From assembly GCF_000172155.1 (NCBI RefSeq), contig NZ_ABIZ01000001.1, forward strand, positions 7,845,105-7,909,104: a DNA stretch of 64,000 bases. Reading direction: 5' to 3'. The translations under genes and the position numbers were made by a program. Shown here piece after piece: positions 44,948 to 54,039 of this stretch. The notes under the pieces were generated by a model. The model was not told where the DNA came from and did not search any database. It saw only the letters and a list, made by a program, of their open reading frames with translations. How positions within the stretch are numbered: position 1 is the first letter of the stretch; every line of letters begins with the position of its first letter. This stretch comes from Verrucomicrobium spinosum DSM 4136 = JCM 18804 (GTDB lineage Bacteria; Verrucomicrobiota; Verrucomicrobiia; Verrucomicrobiales; Verrucomicrobiaceae).

Positions 44948-47050
44948 TCAGGTCGCGATGCGTCCCAACGGCTGGATGGTGATCTCTTCGGTGAGTTCCT
45001 GGTGGGAGAGAACGGGAAGTTCGTAAAATTCCTGTTCGATAAGCTTCCGGGTGTAGCGGCGGACATCCAGGGAGGTGAGCAGCACGGGACGCTGGTTGCT
45101 TTCCCAAATGTTGCCAACCTGCTTGCGCACGGATTGCAGGAGCGCTTTGACCGTGCCTGGGTCGAGTGCCAGGTAGGCCCCCGCGGAGGTCTGGCGCACA
45201 GCCTTGCGAATGCTCTCTTCCAGACTGGGCTCCAGCAGATACACCGCCAGGAGATTTTGTCCGCGGCTGAATTTGTAGCTGATATAGCGGCGCAAGCTGG
45301 ATCGCACGTACTCAGTCAGAAGCACCGCCTCCTTCTCCTTCTGGCCCCACTCGATCAATGACTGGAGAATGGTGCGCAAGTTTCGGATGGAAATCTCCTC
45401 CTGCACCAACCGCTGGAAGACTTCGGTGATCTTCTGCACTGGCAGGACACGCTGCACCTCCCGCACCACCTCGGCAAACTGGCCTTCCATTTTTTCCAGA
45501 AGGTATTTCGTCTCCTGCAGCCCCACGAAGTCTGCGGCGTATCGCTTGAGGATGACGGAGAGATGATACGTCAACACCTGGGTAGGAGCCAGGTAGGGCA
45601 CATTGGTCTTGTCGAGGTCCACCTTGCGTTCTGCGGGAACCCAGAGCGGTGGCAGCCCCTTCAGGAAGGTCTTCTCCTCGACAAACGGGATATTGAGCAT
45701 CTTGAGCGACTCCGCCTTCTCCCGCGCCAGAACGTGGCCTGCTTTGAAGCTCCCTTCGGCGATGGGCACCTCATGGAGCATGATCTTGTAGGCTCCCGCT
45801 GGAAGCGATTCGTTGAACCGGAGGTGGATGCCTGGGAACGGCACTCCTAGATCGTGATACAGTGCCTGCCGCACCCGGATCAGCTCCTCGTTCATCGATG
45901 CTGCATCGATGGCATTCTGACTGGCAGCAGAGACATCCATCAGCAGTGGGACGGTGATGGAGAACTCGTCATTTGCATCTTTCTTCTTGGGTTGCGGCTT
46001 GGATCCGGTGGGGGCCATCGCGGGCAGGTCCCGCTTGTCCTGCGTGGCCAGCACGGACTCGGCTGGCTGTTTGCGGCTCAAGGCAAAGCCCCCCACCCCG
46101 GACACCACCGCCAGGATCAAGAAAGGGATCTTGGGGAAACCCGGGATCAACGCAAATCCCACCATGAAACCGGCGGCGATCATGAGCGCCTTGGGCTGGG
46201 AAAGAAGCTGGTTGCCTACGTCACCCCCGAGCGCCCCCCCATCCTCTGAAGCCGACACGCGGGTCACAATCATGCCTGCGGTGATGGAAATGAGGAGCGC
46301 CGGAATTTGGGAGACCAGACCGTCACCAATGGTGAGGATGGAGTAGGTCGTGACCGCTTTGCCAATGTCCCAGCCTTTCTGCATCACGCCGATGCAGATC
46401 CCTGCAGTGATGTTGATGGCCGTGATGATGAGGCCGGCGATGGCGTCCCCTTTCACGAACTTCATGGCACCATCCATGGCACCATGAAGCTGGTTTTCTT
46501 TTTCCACCTTGTGTCGTCGGGCGGTGGCCTCCTCCTGGGTGATGGCTCCAGCACGCAAGTCGGCATCAATGGCCATCTGCTTGCCCGGCATGGCGTCCAA
46601 GGTGAATCGGGCACCGACTTCCGCGACACGTTCAGCCCCCTTGGTGATCACGATGAACTGGATCAAGGTGATGATCAGGAAGATCACGACCCCGACGACA
46701 AAGTTGCCGCCGACCACGAAATTTCCGAAGGTGTACACGATCTCCCCGGCATGGGCGTGCAACAAGATCAGACGGGTGGTCGTGATGTTGAGCGATAATC
46801 GAAAGAGGGTCGTGATGAGCAACAGCGAAGGGAACGTCGAAAACTCCAGGATGCCCGGCACATACATGGACAGCATGAGGAGCAGCATGGAGATCGCCAG
46901 GTTGATGGCGAGCAGCAGGTCCAGCACGGCCGGGGGCACCGGCAGGATCATCAGGGACAGAATGGCCACCACCACGACTGCAAGCAGCACGTCGTAGTAG
47001 CGGGAACCGCGAAGGATCGCGCCTTGGAGCTGAAGCATTTTTCCGGCCAT
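44948..47050 (-). CDS. sctV: T3SS export gate protein SctV (YscV/LcrD/FlhA family)
   Basis: A 700-residue protein. Seven to eight helices cover residues 20-320, with PPAVLDLLLAINLAISMLLLM, FSTFPSLLLITTLFRLSLNITTTRLIL (the FHIPEP-region equivalent) and QFIVITKGAERVAEVGARFTLDAMPGKQMAIDADLRAGAI. The cytoplasmic half (from about 365) forms the nonameric substrate-binding ring (FPGIHLRFNESLPAGAYKIML, VPYLAPTQVLTYHLSVILKRYAADFVGLQET). Next to the YscY-like gene as in Yersinia. Confidence 0.97.
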   Translation of the reverse strand: MAGKMLQLQGAILRGSRYYDVLLAVVVVAILSLMILPVPPAVLDLLLAINLAISMLLLMLSMYVPGILEFSTFPSLLLITTLFRLSLNITTTRLILLHAHAGEIVYTFGNFVVGGNFVVGVVIFLIITLIQFIVITKGAERVAEVGARFTLDAMPGKQMAIDADLRAGAITQEEATARRHKVEKENQLHGAMDGAMKFVKGDAIAGLIITAINITAGICIGVMQKGWDIGKAVTTYSILTIGDGLVSQIPALLISITAGMIVTRVSASEDGGALGGDVGNQLLSQPKALMIAAGFMVGFALIPGFPKIPFLILAVVSGVGGFALSRKQPAESVLATQDKRDLPAMAPTGSKPQPKKKDANDEFSITVPLLMDVSAASQNAIDAASMNEELIRVRQALYHDLGVPFPGIHLRFNESLPAGAYKIMLHEVPIAEGSFKAGHVLAREKAESLKMLNIPFVEEKTFLKGLPPLWVPAERKVDLDKTNVPYLAPTQVLTYHLSVILKRYAADFVGLQETKYLLEKMEGQFAEVVREVQRVLPVQKITEVFQRLVQEEISIRNLRTILQSLIEWGQKEKEAVLLTEYVRSSLRRYISYKFSRGQNLLAVYLLEPSLEESIRKAVRQTSAGAYLALDPGTVKALLQSVRKQVGNIWESNQRPVLLTSLDVRRYTRKLIEQEFYELPVLSHQELTEEITIQPLGRIAT

Positions 47051-47064
47051 GCGATCGTGTCAGG

Positions 47065-47451
47065 TCAGTCTGTTGTCGTAGTGAGAAGGCTGGTGAGAAA
47101 CTCGCGCGCGGCTTCGTGCTTGCCCTGCTCCCAGAGGGCTTTGGCGAACACCAGACCCACCGGCATGCGGAGGTCGTTGGAGCTTTTTTGCAGGGCGCGG
47201 GTGGCCACCCTGGCGGCATCCACCGGCCGGCCATCCATCAACTCTCCCAAGGCAAGACAGCGCTGGACTTCCACATCGTCCGGGAACAGACGAAACAGGA
47301 GCCGCAACATGGCGCAGGCCGCCGCCGGCTTGTGTTGCTCCAGATGCAGGTAAGCCTGCAACATCATCCAGTCACGCTGGGCAGGCGTCAGGGTCCAATG
47401 ACCCACCCGCGCAGACTTCCCCCCCGGAGTGCCCGGAGGCTCTCCGCTCAT
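47065..47451 (-). CDS. T3SS chaperone SctY (YscY-like)
   Basis: A 128-residue protein of TPR-like helices: TPAQRDWMMLQAYLHLEQHKPAAACAMLRLLFRLFPDDVEVQR, ELMDGRPVDAARVATRALQKS, and WEQGKHEAAREFLTSLL. YscY (114 residues) has this form, is encoded directly before yscV, and binds YscX. ATG at 47451 is preferred to an upstream TTG at 47484. With the YscX-like gene before it, this pair is specific to Ysc-family systems. Confidence 0.8.
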   Translation of the reverse strand: MSGEPPGTPGGKSARVGHWTLTPAQRDWMMLQAYLHLEQHKPAAACAMLRLLFRLFPDDVEVQRCLALGELMDGRPVDAARVATRALQKSSNDLRMPVGLVFAKALWEQGKHEAAREFLTSLLTTTTD

Positions 47452-47568
47452 TCGGTTGAGGGTCTGGATGGTGTTGGGAGTCAACGAAATTAAGGGTCGG
47501 GTTCCATCTGCCTGAAAGAACGGGTCTGTTACAGGAAAATCCCGCTAACTTTCCAAAGGGGGACAGAT

Positions 47569-47967
47569 TCACCCTTTCAGCAAGGCATAGCGATACTGCT
47601 CCCCCAGCTCATGGTCTGCGCCGAGGCCATTCAAGAGGCCGATGACCCCTTGAATCTCCTCCTTTTGCTGGGGATCTGTGGTGTCTTGAAGAGCCGCTAC
47701 CAGCACTTTCAATATCTCCTCCCTCATGAGGTGAAACACACCAGGGCGCAGCATGGACTGATCCTCCACCCGGGGGCGGATTGCATCAAGCATGACCCGC
47801 TCGAACGTGTTGGCCTGAAGGATGGCCTCCATCCTCGCCTCCACCGAGGCATCAATGGGTTGCAACCGGGAATCCTCCGGAAGCATGGGGGCCACCTCAT
47901 GATCTCCGATCTCGATCGAGGCGAGACCGAGCTTGGACTGAAAAGACTCTGGAATGAGGCGGGGCAT
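47569..47967 (-). CDS. T3SS secreted regulator SctX (YscX-like)
   Basis: A 132-residue protein; YscX has 122. The N-terminus is polar (MPRLIPESFQSKLGLASIEIG), a linker follows (VAPMLPEDSRLQPIDASVEARMEAI), then LANTFERVMLD-type helices with AIRPRVEDQSMLRPGVFHLMREEILK and LVAALQDTTDPQQKEEIQGVIGLL. The LRPGVFH block and size match my memory of YscX. It is between SycN-like and YscY-like genes as in Yersinia. YscX and YscY are needed for export of early substrates. Confidence 0.75.
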   Translation of the reverse strand: MPRLIPESFQSKLGLASIEIGDHEVAPMLPEDSRLQPIDASVEARMEAILQANTFERVMLDAIRPRVEDQSMLRPGVFHLMREEILKVLVAALQDTTDPQQKEEIQGVIGLLNGLGADHELGEQYRYALLKG

Positions 47968-48002
47968 GATGGCGAAGGTCAGTCAGACCGTGATGGCGAA
48001 AA

Positions 48003-48398
48003 TCAAGCGGGCCGCACCACCGTGGACAGAGCGTCTTGCAGGGCCTCCAGTTGTGCGATGGCCTCGTGCAACGCAGGAAGGTTGAATTCGTAAGTCTCCA
48101 TTCTCGCGGAGAAGACCAGAACCCCACGTCCCCCGGCGAGTGCGGCACGCACCGGCCAGCTTCCCGGTTGTCTGGGATGGGTCATTTCCAAAGCCATCTG
48201 GCAGGCGGCGGCGTCAGGCGGCTCGATCCTGCGGGAGAGGCTGACCGCTACAATCTCCTGGCGATCACCCACCAGCTCGATCGACAAGGTGCCAATGCCG
48301 CTGATGTCCAGAATCACCGCCCCCTGCTCATTGGGCTGCAGGTGCGCCATGCCCATGCTCTGGCCGAACTCGGACACGGTTTGATCAATGGGAGTCAT
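48003..48398 (-). CDS. SycN-like T3SS chaperone
   Basis: A 131-residue protein with class I chaperone character: TVSEFGQSMGMAHLQPNEQGAVILDISGIGTLSIELVGDRQEIVAVSLSR, and a C-terminal helical part with NLPALHEAIAQLEALQDALS. SycN (123 residues) starts in a similar way and lies between tyeA and yscX, as here. With YscB it chaperones YopN, the plug that blocks secretion before contact. An ATG six bases after TyeA's stop confirms operon coupling. Confidence 0.78.
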   Translation of the reverse strand: MTPIDQTVSEFGQSMGMAHLQPNEQGAVILDISGIGTLSIELVGDRQEIVAVSLSRRIEPPDAAACQMALEMTHPRQPGSWPVRAALAGGRGVLVFSARMETYEFNLPALHEAIAQLEALQDALSTVVRPA

Positions 48399-48404
48399 CT
48401 TCAG

Positions 48405-48677
48405 TTAAGACGCCTCCTCCTTGGCGATTTCGGCATCCAGAGCCTGTTGCATCGCATCGAGCATTTTCTCCCGAATATCCGGGGTTGGGAATAGTTTCAA
48501 GGGAATCTGTCTGACTTTCTCTCGCAACTGGGTGACGAAAAAGATCCGGGTTTCGGGTTTCTTAAGCCCCACCCGGGTGGCGATCAGGCTGATGCGAGCG
48601 GGATCCACCCATCTCTGGGTGGTCATCTCCAAGATCTCCCGCATCAAGTCATGCGCCGTATAGGTCTCATCGGGCAT
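48405..48677 (-). CDS. tyeA: TyeA-like T3SS gatekeeper partner
   Basis: A 90-residue protein (TyeA has 92). YTAHDLMREILEMTTQRWVDPARISLIATRVGLKKPETRIFFVTQLREKVRQIPLKLFPTPDIREKMLDAMQQALD matches the TyeA pattern, with the W and the IPLK-FP segment. TyeA binds the C-terminus of YopN to stop premature secretion of effectors. The ATG at 48677 lies inside the yopN-like gene end, overlapping by 11 bases, so translation is coupled. In some species TyeA is fused to YopN; here it is separate. Confidence 0.88.
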   Translation of the reverse strand: MPDETYTAHDLMREILEMTTQRWVDPARISLIATRVGLKKPETRIFFVTQLREKVRQIPLKLFPTPDIREKMLDAMQQALDAEIAKEEAS

Positions 48678-49557
48678 ATCCAAATCGGAAAGGCATGGGG
48701 TTGCGGACTCGTTCCAGCAGGTCAGAGAGGGTCCGGTAGAGATTGCCGAGGTATTGCACGTGATTGACGTTGTTGACGGCCGTTTCGAGGTGTGCCCGCT
48801 CCATCGAAGGCCCCAGACCATGAGAATCCAAATCACTGGCGGCGGCCCGGATCAGGAACTCCAGCGCTTGATCAAACCGCTTCTCGCCATAGCGCTGCAT
48901 GATGGACTGGTACATGGACGACGCGGTGTCGCGTCCCAGGACGGCGTACCGGTAGAGGTCGCGCAACCGCTCCACCTGCTCCAGCCCCTGCTTGGCGAAG
49001 GACATCACATCCGCAGCGATGTTGAGCCCGGCCCGGATGGCTGGACCCGCCTCCTTCATGAGCGCGGCTTTGACGTTGCCAATCTTGGCCCGCAGTTCTT
49101 CTTCCACGCCCTCGGCCTCAAGCGCCTCCTCGGCAAAGGAAAGCGCAGCATACTGTTCGCTGACATCGCCAAAGTGTTCCTTGGCCATCTGACGGATCTG
49201 CTCCTCCGTGGCCCGCCCACCCATCTTTTTCAGGGAGTCCAGAAACTCGTGGAGCTTGTGGGATGAGCCGGACTGGCTCATCATGTTGACGTACTTGTCT
49301 GCCAGGTCCGTCGTCGTGAGCTTCATCGCCTCTTTCGAGCCGGCTTTACGCTCAGACAATTTTTTCTCCACCTTTTCAGCGGCGGCGAAACTCATCTCCT
49401 CAGCCGCGTCGGCCAAGGCAGAAGTGGCATCTTGCTGCACCACCTCCTGCCCCCGGAACAAGCCTTCCTGCCGCATGCCTTCGGAGACGGACTCGGAAGC
49501 CCCCTGTTTGGAGGAGAAAGCTCCCACGAGCCCCCGGATGTCGGCATTGAAGTTCAT
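48667..49557 (-). CDS. sctW: T3SS gatekeeper SctW (YopN/LcrE family)
   Basis: A 296-residue helical protein (YopN 293). The N-terminal secretion/chaperone region is polar (MNFNADIRGLVGAFSSKQGAS). Next come ATSALADAAEEMSFAAAEKVEKKLSERK, SGSSHKLHEFLDSLKKMG, KEHFGDVSEQYAALSFAEEALEA and MQRYGEKRFDQALEFLIRAAASDL. The last region is the conserved X-bundle of YopN/MxiC. It plugs the export gate until contact or a low calcium signal. Followed by TyeA and a SycN-like chaperone. Confidence 0.92.
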   Translation of the reverse strand: MNFNADIRGLVGAFSSKQGASESVSEGMRQEGLFRGQEVVQQDATSALADAAEEMSFAAAEKVEKKLSERKAGSKEAMKLTTTDLADKYVNMMSQSGSSHKLHEFLDSLKKMGGRATEEQIRQMAKEHFGDVSEQYAALSFAEEALEAEGVEEELRAKIGNVKAALMKEAGPAIRAGLNIAADVMSFAKQGLEQVERLRDLYRYAVLGRDTASSMYQSIMQRYGEKRFDQALEFLIRAAASDLDSHGLGPSMERAHLETAVNNVNHVQYLGNLYRTLSDLLERVRNPMPFRFGYAR

Positions 49558-49594
49558 GGTGCGAAGCCAGGATGTTGGTCAGATGATCCGCAAC

Positions 49595-50578
49595 TCAGAT
49601 GTTGGAATGCTGCAACACCTGCATTTGGGCACTCATGAAGTCCTGGTAGAGCTTCAATACCATGTCTTGAAGCGACTTGGCAATGTCTCTCAGTTCTTCG
49701 GCGATGGACTGCTGGTTCTGCAGCTTTTTGCACTCGCCATCGAGCGCCTTGTTCGCCGCTTCCAGAAGCTCGGCCTGCTTCTTCAGCAAGGCACCGTCCA
49801 GCTTGAGCTGCTCTGTGTGGATGTTGCCGGCCCCTTCCAGGATCTGGCTGAGGCTGCTGCCCGCCTGGCTGGCCGCGGGTCCACCCCAAATGCTGCCGAA
49901 GGCCCCGATGAAGCTGAGGCAGCCGCCAACGATGCTGAAGATCGCCTGCTGCTTCTCCGCTTCGATCTGTTTCAAAGCAGCGTCGTAGTTCTTCTGAGCG
50001 ACATCACGCAAGTTGTTGGCCTGCGTCATCATCAGATCATACTCCCCGTTGAGGGCGTTCGTTTTTGCTTCGGAAGCAAATTGCCTCAACTCCATCGCCG
50101 TCTGAAGCATCAGCTTCAAGAAGTCGGTGAAGTCGGGATAATTGCCGCCTTCGATGATCGCATAGAGGCTCTTTGCTGCCGTGTCCGCCGCTTCCTCCAC
50201 ATGATTGAAGAGATTGTACACGCCCCCGATGTGGGCCTCCGCTCCTTCCACGCCCAACCGGGAGACGAGATCCCCCACTTGGCTCGCCATTTTTCCCGCC
50301 TGGAACAACCCACCAAGCGCGGCGTAGAGTTCCAGGGGTGTCATGCCCAGATCCTTGCAGGCCTGCTCCAGCTCGTTGATCGGGATTTCCCCGGTCAGAG
50401 GCAGTTCCAAGGTGATGCGGAAACCCTCTCCCAATGCCCCGTTTTGCTTGCCGACAGTGAAGCTTACGGTCAGCGACTCGTCACCCTTTTCGGTGGGCGA
50501 CGGATCGTTGATATCAAGCTGCGGATTGAACGAGGTGCTGGAGACGTGGGAGGTGGTGCTGGAAATGCTGACACTCAT
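49595..50578 (-). CDS. T3SS minor translocator SctB-type (YopD-like)
   Basis: A 327-residue protein with a Ser/Thr-rich start (MSVSISSTTSHVSSTSF) and mainly helical body. One hydrophobic segment lies at about 215-237 (IFSIVGGCLSFIGAFGSIWGG). Coils flank it (QANNLRDVAQKNYDAALKQIEAEK; LKKQAELLEAANKALDGECKKLQNQQSIAEEL), and an amphipathic helix ends it. This single-segment layout is that of YopD/IpaC/EspB. It lies after the YopB-like gene, as yopD does. It would form the host-membrane pore with YopB. Confidence 0.8.
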   Translation of the reverse strand: MSVSISSTTSHVSSTSFNPQLDINDPSPTEKGDESLTVSFTVGKQNGALGEGFRITLELPLTGEIPINELEQACKDLGMTPLELYAALGGLFQAGKMASQVGDLVSRLGVEGAEAHIGGVYNLFNHVEEAADTAAKSLYAIIEGGNYPDFTDFLKLMLQTAMELRQFASEAKTNALNGEYDLMMTQANNLRDVAQKNYDAALKQIEAEKQQAIFSIVGGCLSFIGAFGSIWGGPAASQAGSSLSQILEGAGNIHTEQLKLDGALLKKQAELLEAANKALDGECKKLQNQQSIAEELRDIAKSLQDMVLKLYQDFMSAQMQVLQHSNI

Positions 50579-50610
50579 AATCTGGGCAGGTTAGGGTCTT
50601 GGCGTCCGAC

Positions 50611-51972
50611 TCAGGCCGCCTGGGTCTGGTGGAGTTGAGTCATCGTCTGAGCACTGTCATCGATGGCCTGGAAAAGGATGGACATGGTCTCCATTGCGGA
50701 GTTGAGCATCTCTTCCAGCTGGGCTTGCAGATCTTCGATCGTCTTCTTGAGCAGGGTGATCATGGCTTCCAACGCCTTGGCTGCCGCTTCGGCCAGCTCC
50801 GCTTCTTTCATGGCATCGGCCGCCTGCTTCATCAGGTCCTGAATCTCCAGCTTCACGACCCCTTCGGTGATCTTGCTGATGCCCTTGACCAGCCCCTGCG
50901 TCGCGGCCATCTGAATGCCCCAAATCGCGGTGGCCTTGAAAGCGGACACACAGGCCTTGTAAGTGGCCTTGAGAGCCTCCTTGACCACCACTTCCGTCAG
51001 GCTGTCGATGCCCTGTTTGGTGAGCTCCTTCATGGTGCTCTTCACCATCTCCTTCATGCTGTTTTCCAGCATCTGCTTGCCCAGGGCACCTCCCAGTTTG
51101 CTGATGAGCGGGTTGGCCAGATTTTGCATCGCCGTCATCATCGCCTGCTTGGCCATGATGGAGGCGGCTTTCAGGGTTTGCCCGATGCTCTGATGAACGC
51201 CGGCCTTGCCGATTTCTTTGAGCGCGGCTTTCATGCCTTCCTTCAGCCCCATGGTGATGCCCCCCAAGCCGCCAATGAGGCCGCCAATGCCTGCCACCAC
51301 GGCGCATCCAATCATAACACCGTTGATGGCCTGTTTTTGGGCTTCACTCAGGACGCCATCTCCACCCATGGCCTTGTCCGTGGCATCAATGGCTAAGGCG
51401 ATATTACACCCGGCAGAACAGAGCTGCGCCCCTGCGGCCGCAATCATCCCCACCGTGCCCGCCCAGTTGCCCGCGACAAAGTTGGCGGCGGCAGCGACGA
51501 TGCTGAAAACGGCAGAGACAATGTCCACCGCTGCCATCACCCAGCTCGCGATGGCCTGGAAGACGTTGCCCTTCTTGTTGGCCTCCTGCTGCTTTTCCAC
51601 CGCTTCCTTCATCTCCTTGAGCTGTGTCTCAAGGTTCTGGAGTTGTTCCTTGTGGGCCTGGTCCACCTCCTTCATCCGACCGTCGATGACCGTCTTTGAA
51701 ACCTGCGTCTGAAGTTCGTCCAGAGCTTGCTGAAGCAGGGCAATCCGCAGCGTCAGGTCCGTGACCTTCTGCATGAGGGTCGCCTTGGGTGCCTCGAGCC
51801 CTGGTGCTCCATCCTTGGCACCGGCATTGGCCCCAGCAATGATGGTGCCGAGCATCTCCAGCGCCTTCAGAACCGACTCCTTGGCAGCCTTCTTGATGTC
51901 GTTGAGATCTGCTCCTCCCAGAAGTTCCTGGGGGTTGATGAACGGAATGTTGGGATTGTTGGAAATATTCAT
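50611..51972 (-). CDS. T3SS major translocator SctE-type (YopB/IpaB-like)
   Basis: A 453-residue protein. A long coiled coil (about 65-135, TLRIALLQQALDELQTQVSK ... LETQLKEMKEAVEKQQEANKKG) leads to a first hydrophobic hairpin (AIASWVMAAVDIVSAVFSIVAAAANFVAG, WAGTVGMIAAAGAQLCSAG) and a second (VMIGCAVVAGIGGLIGGLGGITMGL). The C-terminus is helical. These two hydrophobic segments with a coil before them characterise YopB/IpaB/SipB. The ATG overlaps the SycD stop, so it is translated with its chaperone. Confidence 0.88.
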   Translation of the reverse strand: MNISNNPNIPFINPQELLGGADLNDIKKAAKESVLKALEMLGTIIAGANAGAKDGAPGLEAPKATLMQKVTDLTLRIALLQQALDELQTQVSKTVIDGRMKEVDQAHKEQLQNLETQLKEMKEAVEKQQEANKKGNVFQAIASWVMAAVDIVSAVFSIVAAAANFVAGNWAGTVGMIAAAGAQLCSAGCNIALAIDATDKAMGGDGVLSEAQKQAINGVMIGCAVVAGIGGLIGGLGGITMGLKEGMKAALKEIGKAGVHQSIGQTLKAASIMAKQAMMTAMQNLANPLISKLGGALGKQMLENSMKEMVKSTMKELTKQGIDSLTEVVVKEALKATYKACVSAFKATAIWGIQMAATQGLVKGISKITEGVVKLEIQDLMKQAADAMKEAELAEAAAKALEAMITLLKKTIEDLQAQLEEMLNSAMETMSILFQAIDDSAQTMTQLHQTQAA

Positions 51973-52532
51973 GACTCGGAAGTGGCGGTGGTGATTTCTT
52001 TCTGGCCCTGCTGGAGCAGTTCGAGCGTGTGCTCCGCCTGCTGTTTGAGCTCGGCGTGCTCCGCCTTGCCTTCCGCATTGGCGATGGTGGCGCGCAGCGC
52101 CGCCTCCGCCTCCTTGATCTTGCCGGTGGCGATGAATGACCGGGCACAGTGGAAGGAAGGAACTGGGTCGGAAACGTCAAGGAACCCCAGGTATCCAAAG
52201 GCCTTGATGGCGTCTTTGTGATTTCCTTCCATCGCCCGGCTGGAGCCCAGGCCCATCCAGTAGCGCTTGTCGAAGTGATCCAGAGACGCCAGCAACTGGA
52301 ACACCTTGGAGGATTCCTCGTACTGCCCGGCGTTGTACTGATTGTAGGCCACCATGTAGAAGACCTCCATGCTCTCCGGAGTGAGATTCGTGAAATCCCT
52401 CATGGTCCGGCCGTTGGCACCGAAATTCGTGAGCATCTCCGCCCATTCATCCGCGGTCTCGTATGGCAGGCCCGTCGGCATGGGTGCGTCTGGAAGTTCG
52501 ATGTCGTCAAATTCGGTGGTCGTGTCGCTCAT
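51969..52532 (-). CDS. Translocator chaperone SycD/LcrH family (TPR)
   Basis: A 187-residue class II chaperone. Three TPR units: MEVFYMVAYNQYNAGQYEESSKVFQLLASLDHFDKRYWMGLGSSRAMEGNHKDAIKAFGYLGFLDVSDPVPSFHCARSFIATGKIKEAEAAL. The wording DHFDKRYWMGLG and the DPVPSFHCARS block are the standard SycD/IpgC/SicA signature. The acidic tail is longer than usual. It binds both translocators (genes immediately downstream). Confidence 0.95.
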   Translation of the reverse strand: MSDTTTEFDDIELPDAPMPTGLPYETADEWAEMLTNFGANGRTMRDFTNLTPESMEVFYMVAYNQYNAGQYEESSKVFQLLASLDHFDKRYWMGLGSSRAMEGNHKDAIKAFGYLGFLDVSDPVPSFHCARSFIATGKIKEAEAALRATIANAEGKAEHAELKQQAEHTLELLQQGQKEITTATSES

Positions 52533-52601
52533 TTGGCTTGCTCGGTTGAAAGGATTGGGTCTTCTAAAAAACAGTCTGGCCTTCGCGCCAAACGGGTTAC
52601 A

Positions 52602-53987
52602 TTACAAATTGCGAAGTTGTGACTTGAGCAGGCCGTCCAGTTTCTCCTGGAGCTTGCTGAGCACCTCCAGAGCGCTGTTGTAGCGGTTCAACACCTGCTG
52701 GTAGTCCAGCATCATGTCCTGGGACTGGGCGGACTTGCGGTCGATGTAGTTTTTGAGGTTGATTCGGTTTTCCTGCCACTCCCCCCAGTTGTGGAGGTAG
52801 TCGTTGCCCGAGCGGTCGAACAGAGAATCCCCGCGGTTGCTGGCCCGGGCATTGAACAGCATCATTTGGATGGACTCATAGCTGCTGTCGCCTGTGTAGT
52901 TTCCGTCCTTGTCCAGGTTGCGGATGTTCGCCACCTTCTCCAGTTCGGCCAGTGCGGCGTTGGCCTGGCGCAAATCTTCCTGCACCTCTTCCACCAAGGC
53001 CTGCTTGTAGGCGAGTTTGGCCTTGAGGACCTGGATGCGGGCCTCGTTCCAGTAATAAAGGTATTCCGTGGGAGACAGGGCTTTGAAGTTGTTGATCTGT
53101 TTGACGTCGCCTTCTTGATAATAGTAATACTTTGCGCCGTCAGTCCCGATGCCAGTGATGATCTGAACCTCTTGCAAGGTCGGGTTCGTCACCCCGCCAG
53201 ATCCGTCAAAGATGACCCCTTCCTTGAAAATAAATTCGAAGTCGGTCACGATCCCTGCCTGGTTCTTGATCTCCTTTTTCTGTACCACCGAAAGATCAAT
53301 CCCCTCGGGGACCAGATATGTTTTGTAGATGTTTTCCCCGTTGGAATTTTTGCCGACGATTTCAGTAGTGATCCGGTCATAAACCACGTTGTTCGTCGGG
53401 GAGGTGTACGGCGAAATCGTCACCACCGTCCAGACATTGTCCGGATTGGCCCTGGTCTTGAGAGCGTCCCCCTTTGCGAAGGTCTGGGTGATCAGATCGT
53501 AGTAGAACTTGAGGATGACCTGTTCCGGGTTGGAGGTGGATTGTCCCGTGAACCCCGTGTCATTGTCGGCAAAAATCCCCTGAAGGGCGAAGGTTGGGGT
53601 GTGGTTGACATCCGGATCCGGCACCGTGTTGGTGTACTTGTTGTTCTCGTGGTAGGGATCCGCGGTGGTCCCAGCCCCCCTCACGGCATTACGGCAGTAG
53701 AGAATAACGGAATAGACCTCTTCGAGAAACTCCCGAATCAGGGCATTGCGATCATAGGGCTTGTTCGGATCAGTGGTAGCGGGCTGGTCCTCTACAATTG
53801 TCTTCTCAAACTTGGCGATGCGGGCATCAATGGCTTCCAGCATGTCCTCCGGACTGGGCAAGCCTGCCGCCGTGAACTTCGCCACGGCATTAGACAGTTC
53901 CGTGCGCAGGGCCGTCACGTCGGAATTGGCATTGATGTAGAAATTGTGCAGCGTGAGATCCGTGAAGGCGGAGGTACTGTAGGCCAT
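52602..53987 (-). CDS. T3SS needle-tip candidate (LcrV-like C-terminus, large insertion)
   Basis: A 461-residue protein in the lcrV position, between an LcrG-like gene and the SycD-like gene. Its C-terminal helix (MMLDYQQVLNRYNSALEVLS then KLQEKLDGLLKSQL) strikingly resembles the end of LcrV, which I recall as [20 protein letters not shown]. Helices 285-345 (KAKLAYKQALVEEVQEDLRQANAALAELEKVA) would pair with it as the tip's coiled coil. An N-terminal helical part (about 1-110) precedes a beta-rich middle (about 125-290) with little similarity to LcrV. No signal peptide. It would cap the needle and assemble the pore. The call rests on position, coil layout and the C-terminal helix. Confidence 0.72.
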   Translation of the reverse strand: MAYSTSAFTDLTLHNFYINANSDVTALRTELSNAVAKFTAAGLPSPEDMLEAIDARIAKFEKTIVEDQPATTDPNKPYDRNALIREFLEEVYSVILYCRNAVRGAGTTADPYHENNKYTNTVPDPDVNHTPTFALQGIFADNDTGFTGQSTSNPEQVILKFYYDLITQTFAKGDALKTRANPDNVWTVVTISPYTSPTNNVVYDRITTEIVGKNSNGENIYKTYLVPEGIDLSVVQKKEIKNQAGIVTDFEFIFKEGVIFDGSGGVTNPTLQEVQIITGIGTDGAKYYYYQEGDVKQINNFKALSPTEYLYYWNEARIQVLKAKLAYKQALVEEVQEDLRQANAALAELEKVANIRNLDKDGNYTGDSSYESIQMMLFNARASNRGDSLFDRSGNDYLHNWGEWQENRINLKNYIDRKSAQSQDMMLDYQQVLNRYNSALEVLSKLQEKLDGLLKSQLRNL

Positions 53988-54039
53988 GATCTTGGGGGAC
54001 TGGGGTGGAATGTTGGAAGTTGAGTGGCAACGCGTACGG

